From assembly GCF_004135585.1 (NCBI RefSeq), contig NZ_CP035501.1, positions 4,535,501-4,599,500 on the forward strand: DNA of 64,000 nucleotides. The letters run 5' to 3'. Below the pieces are notes generated by a model. It was not told where the DNA came from. It saw only the letters and a program-made list of their open reading frames with translations, and made no database searches. This stretch comes from Sphingosinicella sp. BN140058 (GTDB lineage: Bacteria > Pseudomonadota > Alphaproteobacteria > Sphingomonadales > Sphingomonadaceae). Both the position numbers and the translations under genes were made by a program. Below are positions 45,383-54,131 of the stretch, one piece after another; position 1 is the stretch's first letter; each line of letters begins with the position of its first letter.

Positions 45383-47518
45383 ATGATTGAATCTAGAGAA
45401 CAGTACGATCTTTGGAGCGAATTCTTAGCAGCTTGGCCGCTCGAGCGGCTGCACAGAATGTCTCTCGATGAGTACACACAGGCGGGCTCCAAGGATAGCT
45501 TTACCTACTGGATTGAGTCTCGCCTCGACAAAATCGGTAGTATATGGGGTGGGTCTGCGTTTAAGTTTGGTGTATTTTCGCGCAGGGCTGCAGAGGCTAG
45601 AGATTCTGGTGACAAACTCCGCTACAGCGACTCCTACGGTTGGTACGCTTCGCTAGGTGCTACCCCAGAAGAGGCTTTTGAGAATGTACGGGCGCACGTT
45701 GTCCAAATAGCAAACCTTGCAGCGCAAGGCGATCTGCGCGGAATCGAGCGCTATCCGCATTTTGGCGAAGCAGTCAAATGGAAGATTGCTTTTCACTATC
45801 AAGACCGAAACAATCCGACGATTGTAAACATATTCAAGCGGGCACCGCTCGCGGTTTTTAGCGGTAGTGGCACTGATGACGGCATGGCAAAGCTTCAAGC
45901 GTCCGCTCTTGCACTTCGCCCGAGCAGCACAGGTATAATCGAGTTTGGTCAAAAAATCTGGACCGAATGGAGTGCAAAAAGCTTGAAGATCTGGAAGCTT
46001 TCGCATGGCGGCCAAGGCAACTTTACGGAGGAGGAGCGCCAAGGCTTTCTGGCTTCACGGATTGCTTTGATGCATCAAGACACAGGCAAGGGGCAAGGCG
46101 AGAAGTTCTCGGAGAAACACGCTGGCGAGTTATTCTTTCTTTGTCACGGTAACAGTCCGCAGCTCATTGGCCAGTTCACCTCTGAGACCAGCCCTTCCGA
46201 TAAGGGCGAGGGTTGGCTGCAACGCAGCTACAGGATCCTTAAAAGCGCCCAGCGAACTGATCGATACACGGCGAATTCGAAGCTTTGGTCTCCGCAAGGG
46301 AACTCCACCTTCTGGCGGGTGGGTGAGCACGATCTTCCAGAATTCGAAGAAACGTTACTCAAACCGTTCTTTGGAATGGATCTTGGTGAACTTGCAGCGC
46401 TTGCTGGAGTAACCACTGAAGATGCACCCGCTGCACCGATCCTTGCACAGCCGCAATCTTCTAATTTGAGGAAATTTCCCTCAGCGCCCCTTTCGACTAA
46501 CCTTATCCTCTACGGTCCACCAGGCACGGGTAAGACATACCGAACAGCATTGGAGGCAGTTCGGCTCTGCGATCGGCTCGACAAATCGGACCCACTATCT
46601 CAGCACGGGATACGACGGAGGGAGCTACGTGATCGTTATGACCAGCTCGTCGACGCAGGTCGGATAGAAATGATTACCTTCCATCAGAGCTATTCGTATG
46701 AGCAGTTCGTAGAAGGCCTTCACCCAGTCACCCAGCACAAGGCGAAACCAGATGGTGGAACTAGCGAGGTGTCTGGCCACAGTGGCGAGATAAGTTCGGG
46801 TGCCATCGGGTTTCATCTTGAGCCCAATGACGGTGTTTTCAAACGATTTGCGATTGTTGCCGAACGGAGCGAAACATCCGAACCCTACGTCCTCATAATC
46901 GACGAGATCAATCGTGGTGACATTTCCAAGATCTTTGGCGAGCTGATAACGTTACTTGAACCCGATAAGAGGCTGGGCCAGCCAAATGCGCTTACGGTGA
47001 AGCTGCCTTATTCCGGCGCTACGTTCGGTGTGCCGTCGAACCTGCACATCATTGGCACGATGAACACGACCGACCGTTCGATCGCGTTGCTGGACACCGC
47101 GCTGCGGCGCCGGTTCGAGTTCCGCGAGCTGATGCCAAGACCCGACCTTCTCGACCCAGTGGATGGGATCGATCTGGCTAAGCTGCTGACTCTCCTCAAC
47201 GAGCGGATCGAGTATCTGTTCGACCGCGAGCACCAAATCGGACACGCTTATTTTCTCGGCTGCGGATCGAAGGACGACCTTGATAAAGTGATGCGCCACA
47301 AGGTCATCCCGCTGCTCGCCGAATATTTCTACGAGGACTGGAACAAGGTCGCCGCTGTGCTCGGCGATGCGGACGAAGGCGAGGGCGACCGCACCGGCGG
47401 GTTCCTAGTGCGCAGGGCACTGCAGCCGCCCGCCGGCATCGGCGGCTTCGCGGCGTCCGGCCTCCGTTTCCGCTGGAGCGTGCGCGATGACGGGTTCGAC
47501 TACGCCAAGCTGCAATGA
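45383..47518 (+). CDS. mcrB: McrB-family GTPase with N-terminal specificity region
   Basis: 711 aa. Residues 1-330 form a low-GC-encoded N-terminal recognition region (for example SRLDKIGSIWGGSAFKFGVF). The AAA+ GTPase has GPPGTGKT at 378-385, ITFHQSYSYEQFVEGL, Walker B VLIIDEINRGD and the GTP signature GTMNTTDRSIALLDTALRRRF. GAGGTGA sits just before ATG 45383. The stop overlaps mcrC by 4 nt. Base composition shifts near 46980 from AT-richer to host-like, so the gene is probably a mosaic. It recognises modified DNA by analogy with E. coli McrB. Confidence 0.93.
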   Translation: MIESREQYDLWSEFLAAWPLERLHRMSLDEYTQAGSKDSFTYWIESRLDKIGSIWGGSAFKFGVFSRRAAEARDSGDKLRYSDSYGWYASLGATPEEAFENVRAHVVQIANLAAQGDLRGIERYPHFGEAVKWKIAFHYQDRNNPTIVNIFKRAPLAVFSGSGTDDGMAKLQASALALRPSSTGIIEFGQKIWTEWSAKSLKIWKLSHGGQGNFTEEERQGFLASRIALMHQDTGKGQGEKFSEKHAGELFFLCHGNSPQLIGQFTSETSPSDKGEGWLQRSYRILKSAQRTDRYTANSKLWSPQGNSTFWRVGEHDLPEFEETLLKPFFGMDLGELAALAGVTTEDAPAAPILAQPQSSNLRKFPSAPLSTNLILYGPPGTGKTYRTALEAVRLCDRLDKSDPLSQHGIRRRELRDRYDQLVDAGRIEMITFHQSYSYEQFVEGLHPVTQHKAKPDGGTSEVSGHSGEISSGAIGFHLEPNDGVFKRFAIVAERSETSEPYVLIIDEINRGDISKIFGELITLLEPDKRLGQPNALTVKLPYSGATFGVPSNLHIIGTMNTTDRSIALLDTALRRRFEFRELMPRPDLLDPVDGIDLAKLLTLLNERIEYLFDREHQIGHAYFLGCGSKDDLDKVMRHKVIPLLAEYFYEDWNKVAAVLGDADEGEGDRTGGFLVRRALQPPAGIGGFAASGLRFRWSVRDDGFDYAKLQ

Positions 47519-48843
47519 TCCGCCGGACCATCCTCGAGTGGCAGAGCATCGCCTATGGCGATGACGACAAGACGATACCGGAGAGCGTCGCCGACCGGAT
47601 CGCCGCCGCGGCAGCGGCTTCCCCGCTTGCCGGGCGCGGAGGCTCCGGGGTGATCGAGCATGGCCGCAAGGCGCTGCGGGCGCGTGGCGTTGTCGGCGTC
47701 ATTGCGGCGCAGGGCTGTGCGCTCGAAATTTTGCCGAAGATCGAGGGGCTCGGCGAAGGTGAGGACGAGGCGAGCCGGACATCCATTCGCGACCGGCTGA
47801 TCCACATGCTCGGCGTTGCCTATGATCTCGATATCGCTAGCGCCGATCTCACTGCACTCGGCCTGCAGAACGAGACCCTTCTCGAGGTCCTGATCGCACG
47901 GTTTGCCGGCATGCTCGCCGATGCCGTTCGGCGCGGCATGCCGCGGCGCTACGTTCCGCACGAAGAGGATCTGCCGGCGCTGCGCGGGCGGCTCGATGTC
48001 GTGCGCCAGTTCACCACGCTGGCGGCAAGCCCGCAGCGTCTCGCCTGCCGTTTCGACGCGCTCTCACCGGACATTGCGCTCAACCAGATCATGAAGGCGG
48101 CGGTGACACGCTTGTCGCGAGTGGCCGTGCGCGCCGACACCCAGCGGACGCTCGCTGAACTCGCCTTCGCCTATGCGGACATTGCCTCCGTTGCGCCACG
48201 TGCGTTGCGCTGGGACGCGGTGCAGCTCGACCGCACGAATGCACGCTGGAAGCAATTGGTGGCGCTCGCCCGGCTGCTGCTCGGCGGGCAATATCAGAGC
48301 AGCTCCGGCGGTGCGTCCGAAGGCTTCTCGCTGCTGTTCGAGATGAACGCGTTGTTCGAGACCTATGCGGCGCGCATGCTCGCGACGCTGTTCGCCGGAA
48401 CCGCTTATCGGGTGGTGGCACAGGGTGGCCGGCGCTTCTGTCTCGACGAACTTGCCGGCGAGGAGGTGATCGCGCGCCGCTTCCAGACCAAGCCGGACAT
48501 CTTGGTGATGAAGGGGCAGGACATCGCCCTGCTGATCGACACCAAGTGGAAGCGGCTGAGCGCGCGCATCGACGATCCCAAGCAGGGCGTGAGCCAGGCC
48601 GACGTGTACCAGATGATGGCCTATGGCAGGATCTACGGCTGTCCGAAGCTGATGTTGCTTTATCCGCACCATGGGGGGCTTGGGCAGGCCGGAGAGAGTG
48701 GCCGCTACCGCGTCACGGGCTGCGCCGATGAGTTGGTAACGGCTACGCTTAACATGGGGCTGCGCCAGAAAGATGTGTCGGCGGAGCTAGCGCGGCTGCC
48801 TACGATTGTGGCGTTGCTGGAGCGAGCGCAGGTGGCAGCCTGA
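47515..48843 (+). CDS. mcrC: McrC nuclease subunit
   Basis: 442 aa, encoded in host-like high-GC DNA. McrC-family N-terminal region (GVVGVIAAQGCALEILPKIEG), LRGRLDVVRQF, then the nuclease core TKPDILVMKGQDIALLIDTKWK (Asp and DTKWK, a D-x-K variant). ATGA overlap with mcrB indicates translational coupling. Together with mcrB and mrr it makes a modification-dependent restriction cluster. Confidence 0.92.
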   Translation: MIRRTILEWQSIAYGDDDKTIPESVADRIAAAAAASPLAGRGGSGVIEHGRKALRARGVVGVIAAQGCALEILPKIEGLGEGEDEASRTSIRDRLIHMLGVAYDLDIASADLTALGLQNETLLEVLIARFAGMLADAVRRGMPRRYVPHEEDLPALRGRLDVVRQFTTLAASPQRLACRFDALSPDIALNQIMKAAVTRLSRVAVRADTQRTLAELAFAYADIASVAPRALRWDAVQLDRTNARWKQLVALARLLLGGQYQSSSGGASEGFSLLFEMNALFETYAARMLATLFAGTAYRVVAQGGRRFCLDELAGEEVIARRFQTKPDILVMKGQDIALLIDTKWKRLSARIDDPKQGVSQADVYQMMAYGRIYGCPKLMLLYPHHGGLGQAGESGRYRVTGCADELVTATLNMGLRQKDVSAELARLPTIVALLERAQVAA

Positions 48844-49099
48844 TCACCGCGGCAGCCGATAGCGGATCGTAAGCGAGGCTCCCTTGCCCTCAATCGGCGC
48901 CGAGAGGATCTCGTCGCCCGCGCGTTGCGCGTCTCACATCGCCGCGCAGCAGAGCGGCATCTGATTGTCTCGCGCCGGGATAGCCGCCGAGCGGACGGTG
49001 GAGGTCTCCGGCGTTCACGTCGAGATAGGCGTCGCCGCGCAGGGCGGCTCGGCAAAGCTGGGCCTCCAGTTCGGCGCGGAACTCGTCCTTGGTGGGCAT
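48844..49099 (-). pseudogene. frameshifted small hypothetical gene
   Basis: ATG 49099 opens MPTKDEFRAELEAQLCRAAL and DVNAGDLHRPLGGYPG. Removing one A after the GGYPG-Ala codons restores ADNQMPLCCAAM, then an in-frame TGA, then DAQRAGDEILSAPIEGKGA and TIRYRLPR ending at 48844. The restored GGYPG..xMPxCC pattern belongs, from memory, to a small family of unknown function seen near HNH and restriction genes. Two lesions make it a likely pseudogene next to mcrC. Confidence 0.65.
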
Positions 49100-49325
49100 G
49101 GGCTCTCTCCCTCTGCTTCGATGTTCGAGGCGGACGTGGCGGGTTCAGGCGGCGCGTCAGCCTGCGGGAGAGTGTAGGGAAAGCCAGCGGGCGTGGCATT
49201 TGGCCAAAAGGGCAGCGCGGGTACTCTTTCGAGAGCCTCTCTCGATCGGCGATACGTCCTTTGAGGTACCCCAACAGATGGGCGGCCCCTCCCTGAGGCG
49301 GCGAGCGCGACGAGGAGAGCGTCCG

Positions 49326-49715
49326 CTACCCTGCGGCGGCCTCCTGATCGGCGAGGAACGCGGTGATTTCGCCGAGCACGGCGATGCAGTGGCGCCTTAG
49401 CTTTGCCGTTTGCTCCGGCCCTTGCGGTCCACCTTCGCGCATGCGGGCGAGTGCGTCCTTTGCTGCCGCGAGGGCTTCGAGCACATCCTGCTCTTCCTGC
49501 ACGTCCGTGTTGCGATCGTGCGGCCGGGTGGGCGCGGTGTCCGTGCCGGCAGCGCCGGCGAGATAGCGGACGGCGAGGATCGTGCGACGCTCGATCGGCT
49601 TTACGCCGCGCTCCATCATGCCGATGAATGTGCCGGTCAGGCCGAGCGCCTCGGCGAGCCCGCCTTGGCTCATCGCCATCGCCTTGCGCTGCGCCTTGAG
49701 CTCCTCGCCCGTCAT
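49326..49715 (-). CDS. HTH (XRE/Cro-like) transcriptional regulator
   Basis: 129 aa. The HTH motif spans ~4-55 (EELKAQRKAMAMSQGGLAEALGLTGTFIGMMERG). The remainder is helical and charged with a terminal LRRHCIAVLGEITAFLADQE. ATG 49715 overlaps the stop of the upstream partner gene (ATGA). Likely represses its own operon. The partner is unknown, so a toxin-antitoxin or phage-type switch cannot be excluded. Confidence 0.85.
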   Translation of the reverse strand: MTGEELKAQRKAMAMSQGGLAEALGLTGTFIGMMERGVKPIERRTILAVRYLAGAAGTDTAPTRPHDRNTDVQEEQDVLEALAAAKDALARMREGGPQGPEQTAKLRRHCIAVLGEITAFLADQEAAAG

Positions 49716-50200
49716 TCGGCGCGATCTCGCTGCTTGCCGCTCTGCTCCGCGTTCCCGCCTTCCCGCTGCAGCTCCGGCGCGAAGGGGAGCATCGAGGCAT
49801 GTTGCTTCTCCTCGTCCATGCAGAGGATGTCGAGTGCGCGTTCGACATCCGCAGTGTCGGAGAGGCCGGCCTCGACGGCGAGGGAGCCGACCACCTGGTA
49901 GGCTTCGGCGATGATCTCCTCGAGTTTGGCCTGGCGGGCGATGAGGCCGGCGAGGAAGGTGGCCGCGGCCTCGCCGTGGACGGCGAGGGTGGCGGCGGAC
50001 GGCGTTGCCGATTCCTCGTCGCCGCTGCCTGCGGTTGCGGGCGCAAGCGCGATCCGGACGCCATTGGCGAGGCGGAGGTGGGGTGCGTCGCCGGTACCGG
50101 GTTCGCAAGCATAGTCGATGTAGGCGCTGTCCAGGGCTTCGGCGATCTGGCGCTGCAGCGGGTTGGCAATGGCGGCGGCTTGGGAGGGAGTGTCGTTCAC
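49712..50200 (-). CDS. hypothetical protein coupled to HTH regulator
   Basis: 162 aa from GTG 50200 (NDTPSQAAAIANPLQRQIAEAL). It contains YACEPGTGDAPHLRLANGVRIAL and a helix-rich second half (ARQAKLEEIIAEAYQVVG). No family is recognised. The frame is open upstream but there encodes intergenic repeat; the ribosome site is weak. It forms a two-gene operon with the HTH regulator by a 4 nt overlap. Confidence 0.7.
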   Translation of the reverse strand: MNDTPSQAAAIANPLQRQIAEALDSAYIDYACEPGTGDAPHLRLANGVRIALAPATAGSGDEESATPSAATLAVHGEAAATFLAGLIARQAKLEEIIAEAYQVVGSLAVEAGLSDTADVERALDILCMDEEKQHASMLPFAPELQREGGNAEQSGKQRDRAE

Positions 50201-50572
50201 GCTGGGTCTCGGTGTGGTGCTGGTGCGCCATTGTGCCGGAAATCCGGGCGTGCGCCAGATCGAAAAGGGTTGATCGTGAGAGGAGGGAGGCAAAGCGCTC
50301 CAATGGGCGCCGAGCCAAGTCTCCTTGGGATGCCAGCTTTCGCTGGCATGACGGGGAGGAGCCGGACTGGCGAGGGGCTGGCATGAGGGGGAGGCGAAGT
50401 GCTCCATGGGCGCCGAGCCAAGTCTCGCTGAGATCCCAGCCTGCGCCATCCCATCGAAATGGCATTTCGATGGGGACCCGGTTGGATGACGAGAGGGGAG
50501 AGCTGGGATGACGGGGAGGGGGACGGAAGCGTTGTCGACGCTGGGTTTGACGGGTGACGCGGGCGCCGCGGC
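50201..50572. repeat. intergenic region with family B repeats
   Basis: GATGCCAGCTTTCGCTGGCATGACG lies at about 50331-50355 and CCATCGAAATGGCATTTCGATGG at 50451-50473, within ATCCCAGCC...TGGATGACG flanks. No gene is seen. Confidence 0.65.
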
Positions 50573-51457
50573 TCAGCCGTCCAGATGCCCGAGTTTGTCC
50601 GGGTTGCGCACCACGTAGATCGCCGTCACCCGACCCTCCTCCACCTCCAGCGCCGTCGTCTGGATCACCCCGTCGGCTTCGCGGGTGACGAAGCCGGGGA
50701 GGCCGTTGATGTAGGCGGTGCGCAGCAGGGTCGAACCGTATTTGCGGAACAGGATGCCGAGCGCCTTGTGGATCTTCAGGACATGGTCGCGGCCGAGGAT
50801 CGGGGCGGGGGCGGCGGGGCGCTTGCCGCCGCCGTCGGCGTGGCTGGTGACGTCCTCGGCGAGCATCGCGCCCAATGTCTCCATGTCGCCGCTCCGGGAG
50901 GCGTGGAAGAAGGCCTCGGCGAGGGCGAGGCCGCGCTGCTGCTCGACCTTGAAGCGCGGGCGTTCGGCGCGGACGTGGGTGCGGGCGCGGGCGGCGAGCT
51001 GGCGGCAGGCGGCGGCGTCGCGGCCGATCGTCGCCGCGACCTCGTCGAAGGGGAGGCCGAAGACGTCGTGGAGCAGGAAGGCGGCGCGCTCGAGCGGGGA
51101 GAGTCGTTCGAGCGCGAGCATCAGGGGGAGGGTGACGTCGTCGTCAGGCTCGGGCTCGGCTGCGACCACCGGCTCGGGCAGCCAGGGGCCTATGTAGGTT
51201 TCGCGGCGGTGGCGGGCGGACTTGAGCTGATCGAGGCAGAGGCGGGTGATCGTGCGGCGGAGGAACGCCTCCGGCACCGCGACCGCGGCACGATCGGCCC
51301 CCATCCAGCGCAAGAAGGCTTCCTGCACCACATCCTCGGCATCGGCGACCGAGCCGAGCATGCGGTAGGCGAGACGGGTGAGCTTCGGGCGCAAAGGCGC
51401 GAAACTGGAGACCGCATCTTCCGGAAGCTCGCAGGGGATGGGGGCCGGGGCGTCCAT
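50573..51457 (-). CDS. ECF41-type RNA polymerase sigma factor
   Basis: 294 aa. Sigma2 (YRMLGSVADAEDVVQEAFLRW) and sigma4 (LSPLERAAFLLHDVFGLPFDEV) are followed by a SnoaL-like C-terminal extension. All three ECF41 signatures are present: WLPEP (92-96), DGGGK (208-212) and NPDKL (285-289). In ECF41 the extension regulates sigma activity in place of a separate anti-sigma. Its start overlaps the upstream carboxymuconolactone-decarboxylase stop (TGATG), the partner expected for this group. Confidence 0.95.
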   Translation of the reverse strand: MDAPAPIPCELPEDAVSSFAPLRPKLTRLAYRMLGSVADAEDVVQEAFLRWMGADRAAVAVPEAFLRRTITRLCLDQLKSARHRRETYIGPWLPEPVVAAEPEPDDDVTLPLMLALERLSPLERAAFLLHDVFGLPFDEVAATIGRDAAACRQLAARARTHVRAERPRFKVEQQRGLALAEAFFHASRSGDMETLGAMLAEDVTSHADGGGKRPAAPAPILGRDHVLKIHKALGILFRKYGSTLLRTAYINGLPGFVTREADGVIQTTALEVEEGRVTAIYVVRNPDKLGHLDG

Positions 51458-51975
51458 CAGGCGAGGGCCGGCTGGGGGTTGGGAGCCGGCGCGGCGGGGG
51501 CCTGGCCCGCCTTGGCGGCGGCGGCGGCGGGCGCCTTGCCGGTCTCGTACCAGAGGTGGAAGCCGACGGCGAGGCGGTTCCAGCCGTTGATGACGTTGAT
51601 CATCAGGGTGAGCTTGACCTGCTCCTCGGGCGTGAACTCGGCCTCGAGCGCGGCGCGGGCGGCGGCGAGATCGGCGCCTTCGGAGAGGCGGGTGAGGGCC
51701 TCCGTCCAGCCGAGCGCGGCGCGCTCGCGGTCCGAATAGACCGGCGCCTCGCGCCAGGCGGCGAGGAGGTGGAGGCGCTGCTCGGTCTCGCCGGCGGCGC
51801 GCGCCTCCGCCGTGTGCATGTTGAGGCAATTGGCGCACTGGTTGATCTGCGAGCTGCGGATCTTGACCAGCTCGGTGAGGCTCGGCTCAAGGCCGGCGGC
51901 GATGTGGACGGAAGCGTCCATCCACGCCTTCATCGCGGCGGGAGCGGCGGCGAAGGGATTGAGCGTCGGGGTCAT
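51457..51975 (-). CDS. carboxymuconolactone decarboxylase/AhpD-like protein (ECF41 partner)
   Basis: 172 aa. The AhpD-like core has catalytic CANCLNMH (Cys47, Cys50, His54) preceded by LVKIRSSQIN, and the later INVINGWNRLAVGF. The C-terminal tail is Ala/Pro-rich. Family members are peroxidase-like or decarboxylases; in ECF41 loci they are the usual target gene. AGGAAAGGA lies upstream, with an ECF41-type promoter ~35-60 bp before the start. Coupled to the sigma gene. Confidence 0.93.
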   Translation of the reverse strand: MTPTLNPFAAAPAAMKAWMDASVHIAAGLEPSLTELVKIRSSQINQCANCLNMHTAEARAAGETEQRLHLLAAWREAPVYSDRERAALGWTEALTRLSEGADLAAARAALEAEFTPEEQVKLTLMINVINGWNRLAVGFHLWYETGKAPAAAAAKAGQAPAAPAPNPQPALA

Positions 51976-52008
51976 GATCGGGTCCTTTCCTGTGAGTTCC
52001 GGTGACAT

Positions 52009-52036
52009 GACGAGGCGGGCCCAAGCGGATGTGACA
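52009..52036 (-). promoter_or_regulatory. predicted ECF41 promoter
   Basis: On the minus strand TGTCACA (52036-52030) and CGTC (52012-52009) are separated by 17 bp, matching the TGTCACA-N16-CGTC type promoter described for ECF41 sigma factors to within 1 bp. It drives the AhpD-like/sigma pair, so the operon is probably autoregulated. Confidence 0.75.
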
Positions 52037-52290
52037 TGGCGGGGCGATTTTCTCGCGAGGGTGACGTGGGGCGGGGCGGGAATCAAGGGGCGCAGGGGAG
52101 GATCAGCGTGGGGATGCGGCCGGGTTCGGGTCGTGTCCTCCAGTGGCGTCTGCGCTTTTTCCGGCCTGAGATCCTCGTTTGCACGAGGATGACGGGTAGG
52201 GGAGAAGGGCCAATGGAGGCGCGGACGGGCTAGGCTGGCTTTGGGGAGGATGGTTCGGGGGTGTTTGCGCGGCTCGGGGATTTAGCCGGA

Positions 52291-52500
52291 GACGCTTTGG
52301 CGGACGACGAGTCTGCCCCGCCCCTTCGCGCGAGACAGGCTGGACGCCCCGCGTCCAGCCTGAATGGTCTCACGCCCCCTGAAGGGGAGACTCAGCGGGG
52401 AACGCTTCAGCGGATGAGGAGTCTGCCCCGCCCCTGAGCGCGAGACCGGCTGGACGCCCCGCGTTCAGCCTGAATGGTCTCACGCCCCCTGAAGGGGAGG
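52291..52500. repeat. tandem ~108 bp repeat with GGCTGGACGC hairpin
   Basis: Two copies (about 52291-52391 and 52400-52500) share GAGTCTGCCCCG..., the hairpin GGCTGGACGCcccGCGTCCAGCC, TGAATGGTCTCACGCCCCC and TGAAGGGGAG. The second copy supplies the stop codon of the DUF418 gene. A family B copy lies just before at 52163-52193. A third relative is at 54001-54060. Confidence 0.75.
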
Positions 52501-53736
52501 GGAGACGACGCGCGAGAGCCATTCGGCGGGCCCCTGGCGGAAGCGGGTGAGCCAGAGGTTGCTGAGGGTGGCGAGGGCGAGGAAGAGGGCGATCGACAAA
52601 GCGGAGAGGGCGGCGAGGTTGAAGCGATCGAGCTGGGCGAGGCCGTAGCCGTAGAAGAGCCAGCAGCCGAGCGCGCCGGAGACGAGGTAGTTGGTGAGGG
52701 TCATCCGCCCGGTTGCGGCGAGGAAGGCATGGATGCGGCCGGGGCGGGGGCGGCGGGTGAACAGCAAGGCGAAGGCGGCGAGGTAGCCGAAAGCGAGGAT
52801 CGGCACGCCGACATAGGCGGCGGTCACCGCGGCGTGGGCGGCGCCGGTGCTGCGGATGCCGAGGAAGGGCAGGCTGTTGACCACGCTGAGCGCGAGGCCG
52901 AGCGGGAGCGCGGTCGCGGCGAGGCGGCGGAGGGTGCGGCGGTGGGCCTGCGGACCGGTGAGCAGGCCGCTGCGGACCGCATAGGCGCCGAGCAGGAACA
53001 GGCCGAGCACGCCGAGATCGTAGACGAGCATGTGACCGGTGGCGAGGCCGTGCTCGCGAAGGCCGACGGCGATGTTGCGGGCGACCGCGTCGGCGTAGGA
53101 CGGGCTCGTATAGGCGGCGAGGCTGGCGGCGGCCTCGGTGGGCGGGCTGCTCTGGATCAGATTGGGGATCGGCGCGCCGGTGACCAGCTCGAAGGCGGAG
53201 GCGGCGAGCGGCGGCAGCAGGACGAGGGCGAGGCCGGCGCGGAGCAGGGTGTCGTGGGTCCAGTGCCGGGCGAAGATCAGCAGCAGGCCGAGGATCGCGT
53301 AGGTGACGAGAATGTCGCCCCAGAACAGGAAGATCTGGTTGACGACGCCGAAGCCGAGCAGAGCGAGCATGCGCCGGGCATAGAAAGCCGCGAAGGAGCC
53401 GCCGCGTGCTTCGCTGCGCAGCATGAGGATGGCGAAGCCGGCGCCGAACAGAAAGGCGAAGCAGGAGCGCGCCTTGCCCTGGAAGACGATGAGATCGAAT
53501 GCGGCGGCGGCGATGTCGGCCGGGCCGGCCGCGGCGAAAGTGGCGCGGCCGTTCACCGCCATCACCATCGACCCGATGTTCATCACGATCACGCCGAGCA
53601 GGGCGAGCGCGCGGAGGGCGTCGATATGGGCGGCGCGACGGGCGGAGACCGTGGGTGCGTCGACGCGGTGGCCGGTGGCAGTTTGTGCGTCGACGCCTGC
53701 TGCGGCGGAGGGGAAATCTTGGGGGTGGTGGTTCAT
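52480..53736 (-). CDS. DUF418 family integral membrane protein
   Basis: 418 aa with about nine hydrophobic helices. RAAHIDALRALALLGVIVMNI and the C-terminal GRMTLTNYLVSGALGCWLFYG..L motif are diagnostic of the DUF418/YeiB acyltransferase-like family. The last residues SPPLQGA and the TGA stop lie in a family C-type repeat. The function is unknown, possibly envelope acyl transfer. Confidence 0.9.
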   Translation of the reverse strand: MNHHPQDFPSAAAGVDAQTATGHRVDAPTVSARRAAHIDALRALALLGVIVMNIGSMVMAVNGRATFAAAGPADIAAAAFDLIVFQGKARSCFAFLFGAGFAILMLRSEARGGSFAAFYARRMLALLGFGVVNQIFLFWGDILVTYAILGLLLIFARHWTHDTLLRAGLALVLLPPLAASAFELVTGAPIPNLIQSSPPTEAAASLAAYTSPSYADAVARNIAVGLREHGLATGHMLVYDLGVLGLFLLGAYAVRSGLLTGPQAHRRTLRRLAATALPLGLALSVVNSLPFLGIRSTGAAHAAVTAAYVGVPILAFGYLAAFALLFTRRPRPGRIHAFLAATGRMTLTNYLVSGALGCWLFYGYGLAQLDRFNLAALSALSIALFLALATLSNLWLTRFRQGPAEWLSRVVSPPLQGA

Positions 53737-53894
53737 GCGCCGAATCTCCTTGTCGGCGCGGGGCTACAGGCCAAGCGTGTGAACCGGCGTGGTAAGCGGG
53801 CGGGCGGAGCGTGGAAAATGGGGGCGCTCGCCGTCGCAGCGCTTCGCGGCGGCGGCGAAGCCGAGGCGCCGCGGATTCGGTGCGTTTCGGGCCT

Positions 53895-54060
53895 GAGACC
53901 CAGCCATCGGGTCCCATCGAAATGGCATTTCGATGGGGCCCCTGCTGGGATGACGGGAGGGGGCGGCGCTCGATGGGTTCAAGAGGCCTGCGCCGCTTTT
54001 CGCGCGCGACAGGCTGGACGCCCCGCGTCCAGCCTGAACGGTCGCATGCCCCTGAAGGAG
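53895..54060. repeat. family B palindrome plus GGCTGGACGC hairpin
   Basis: CCCATCGAAATGG/CATTTCGATGGG (53913-53937), TGCTGGGATGACGGG, then GGCTGGACGCcccGCGTCCAGCC within 54011-54035. They lie between the DUF418 gene start and the PhnA-domain gene. Apart from repeats, 53737-54131 contains nothing recognisable. Confidence 0.65.
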
Positions 54061-54131
54061 AAGCATCGCAGATGCCTATGCGAGTGAGGACTCTGCCCCG
54101 CCCCGAACCCCTCCCCTAAAGGGGAGGGGAT

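Noticed and set aside
37213..48843. Integrative element with att sites
   Set aside because: No integrase, no tRNA target and no flanking direct repeats were found by eye; only a GC change and broken SRAP pieces mark the edges.
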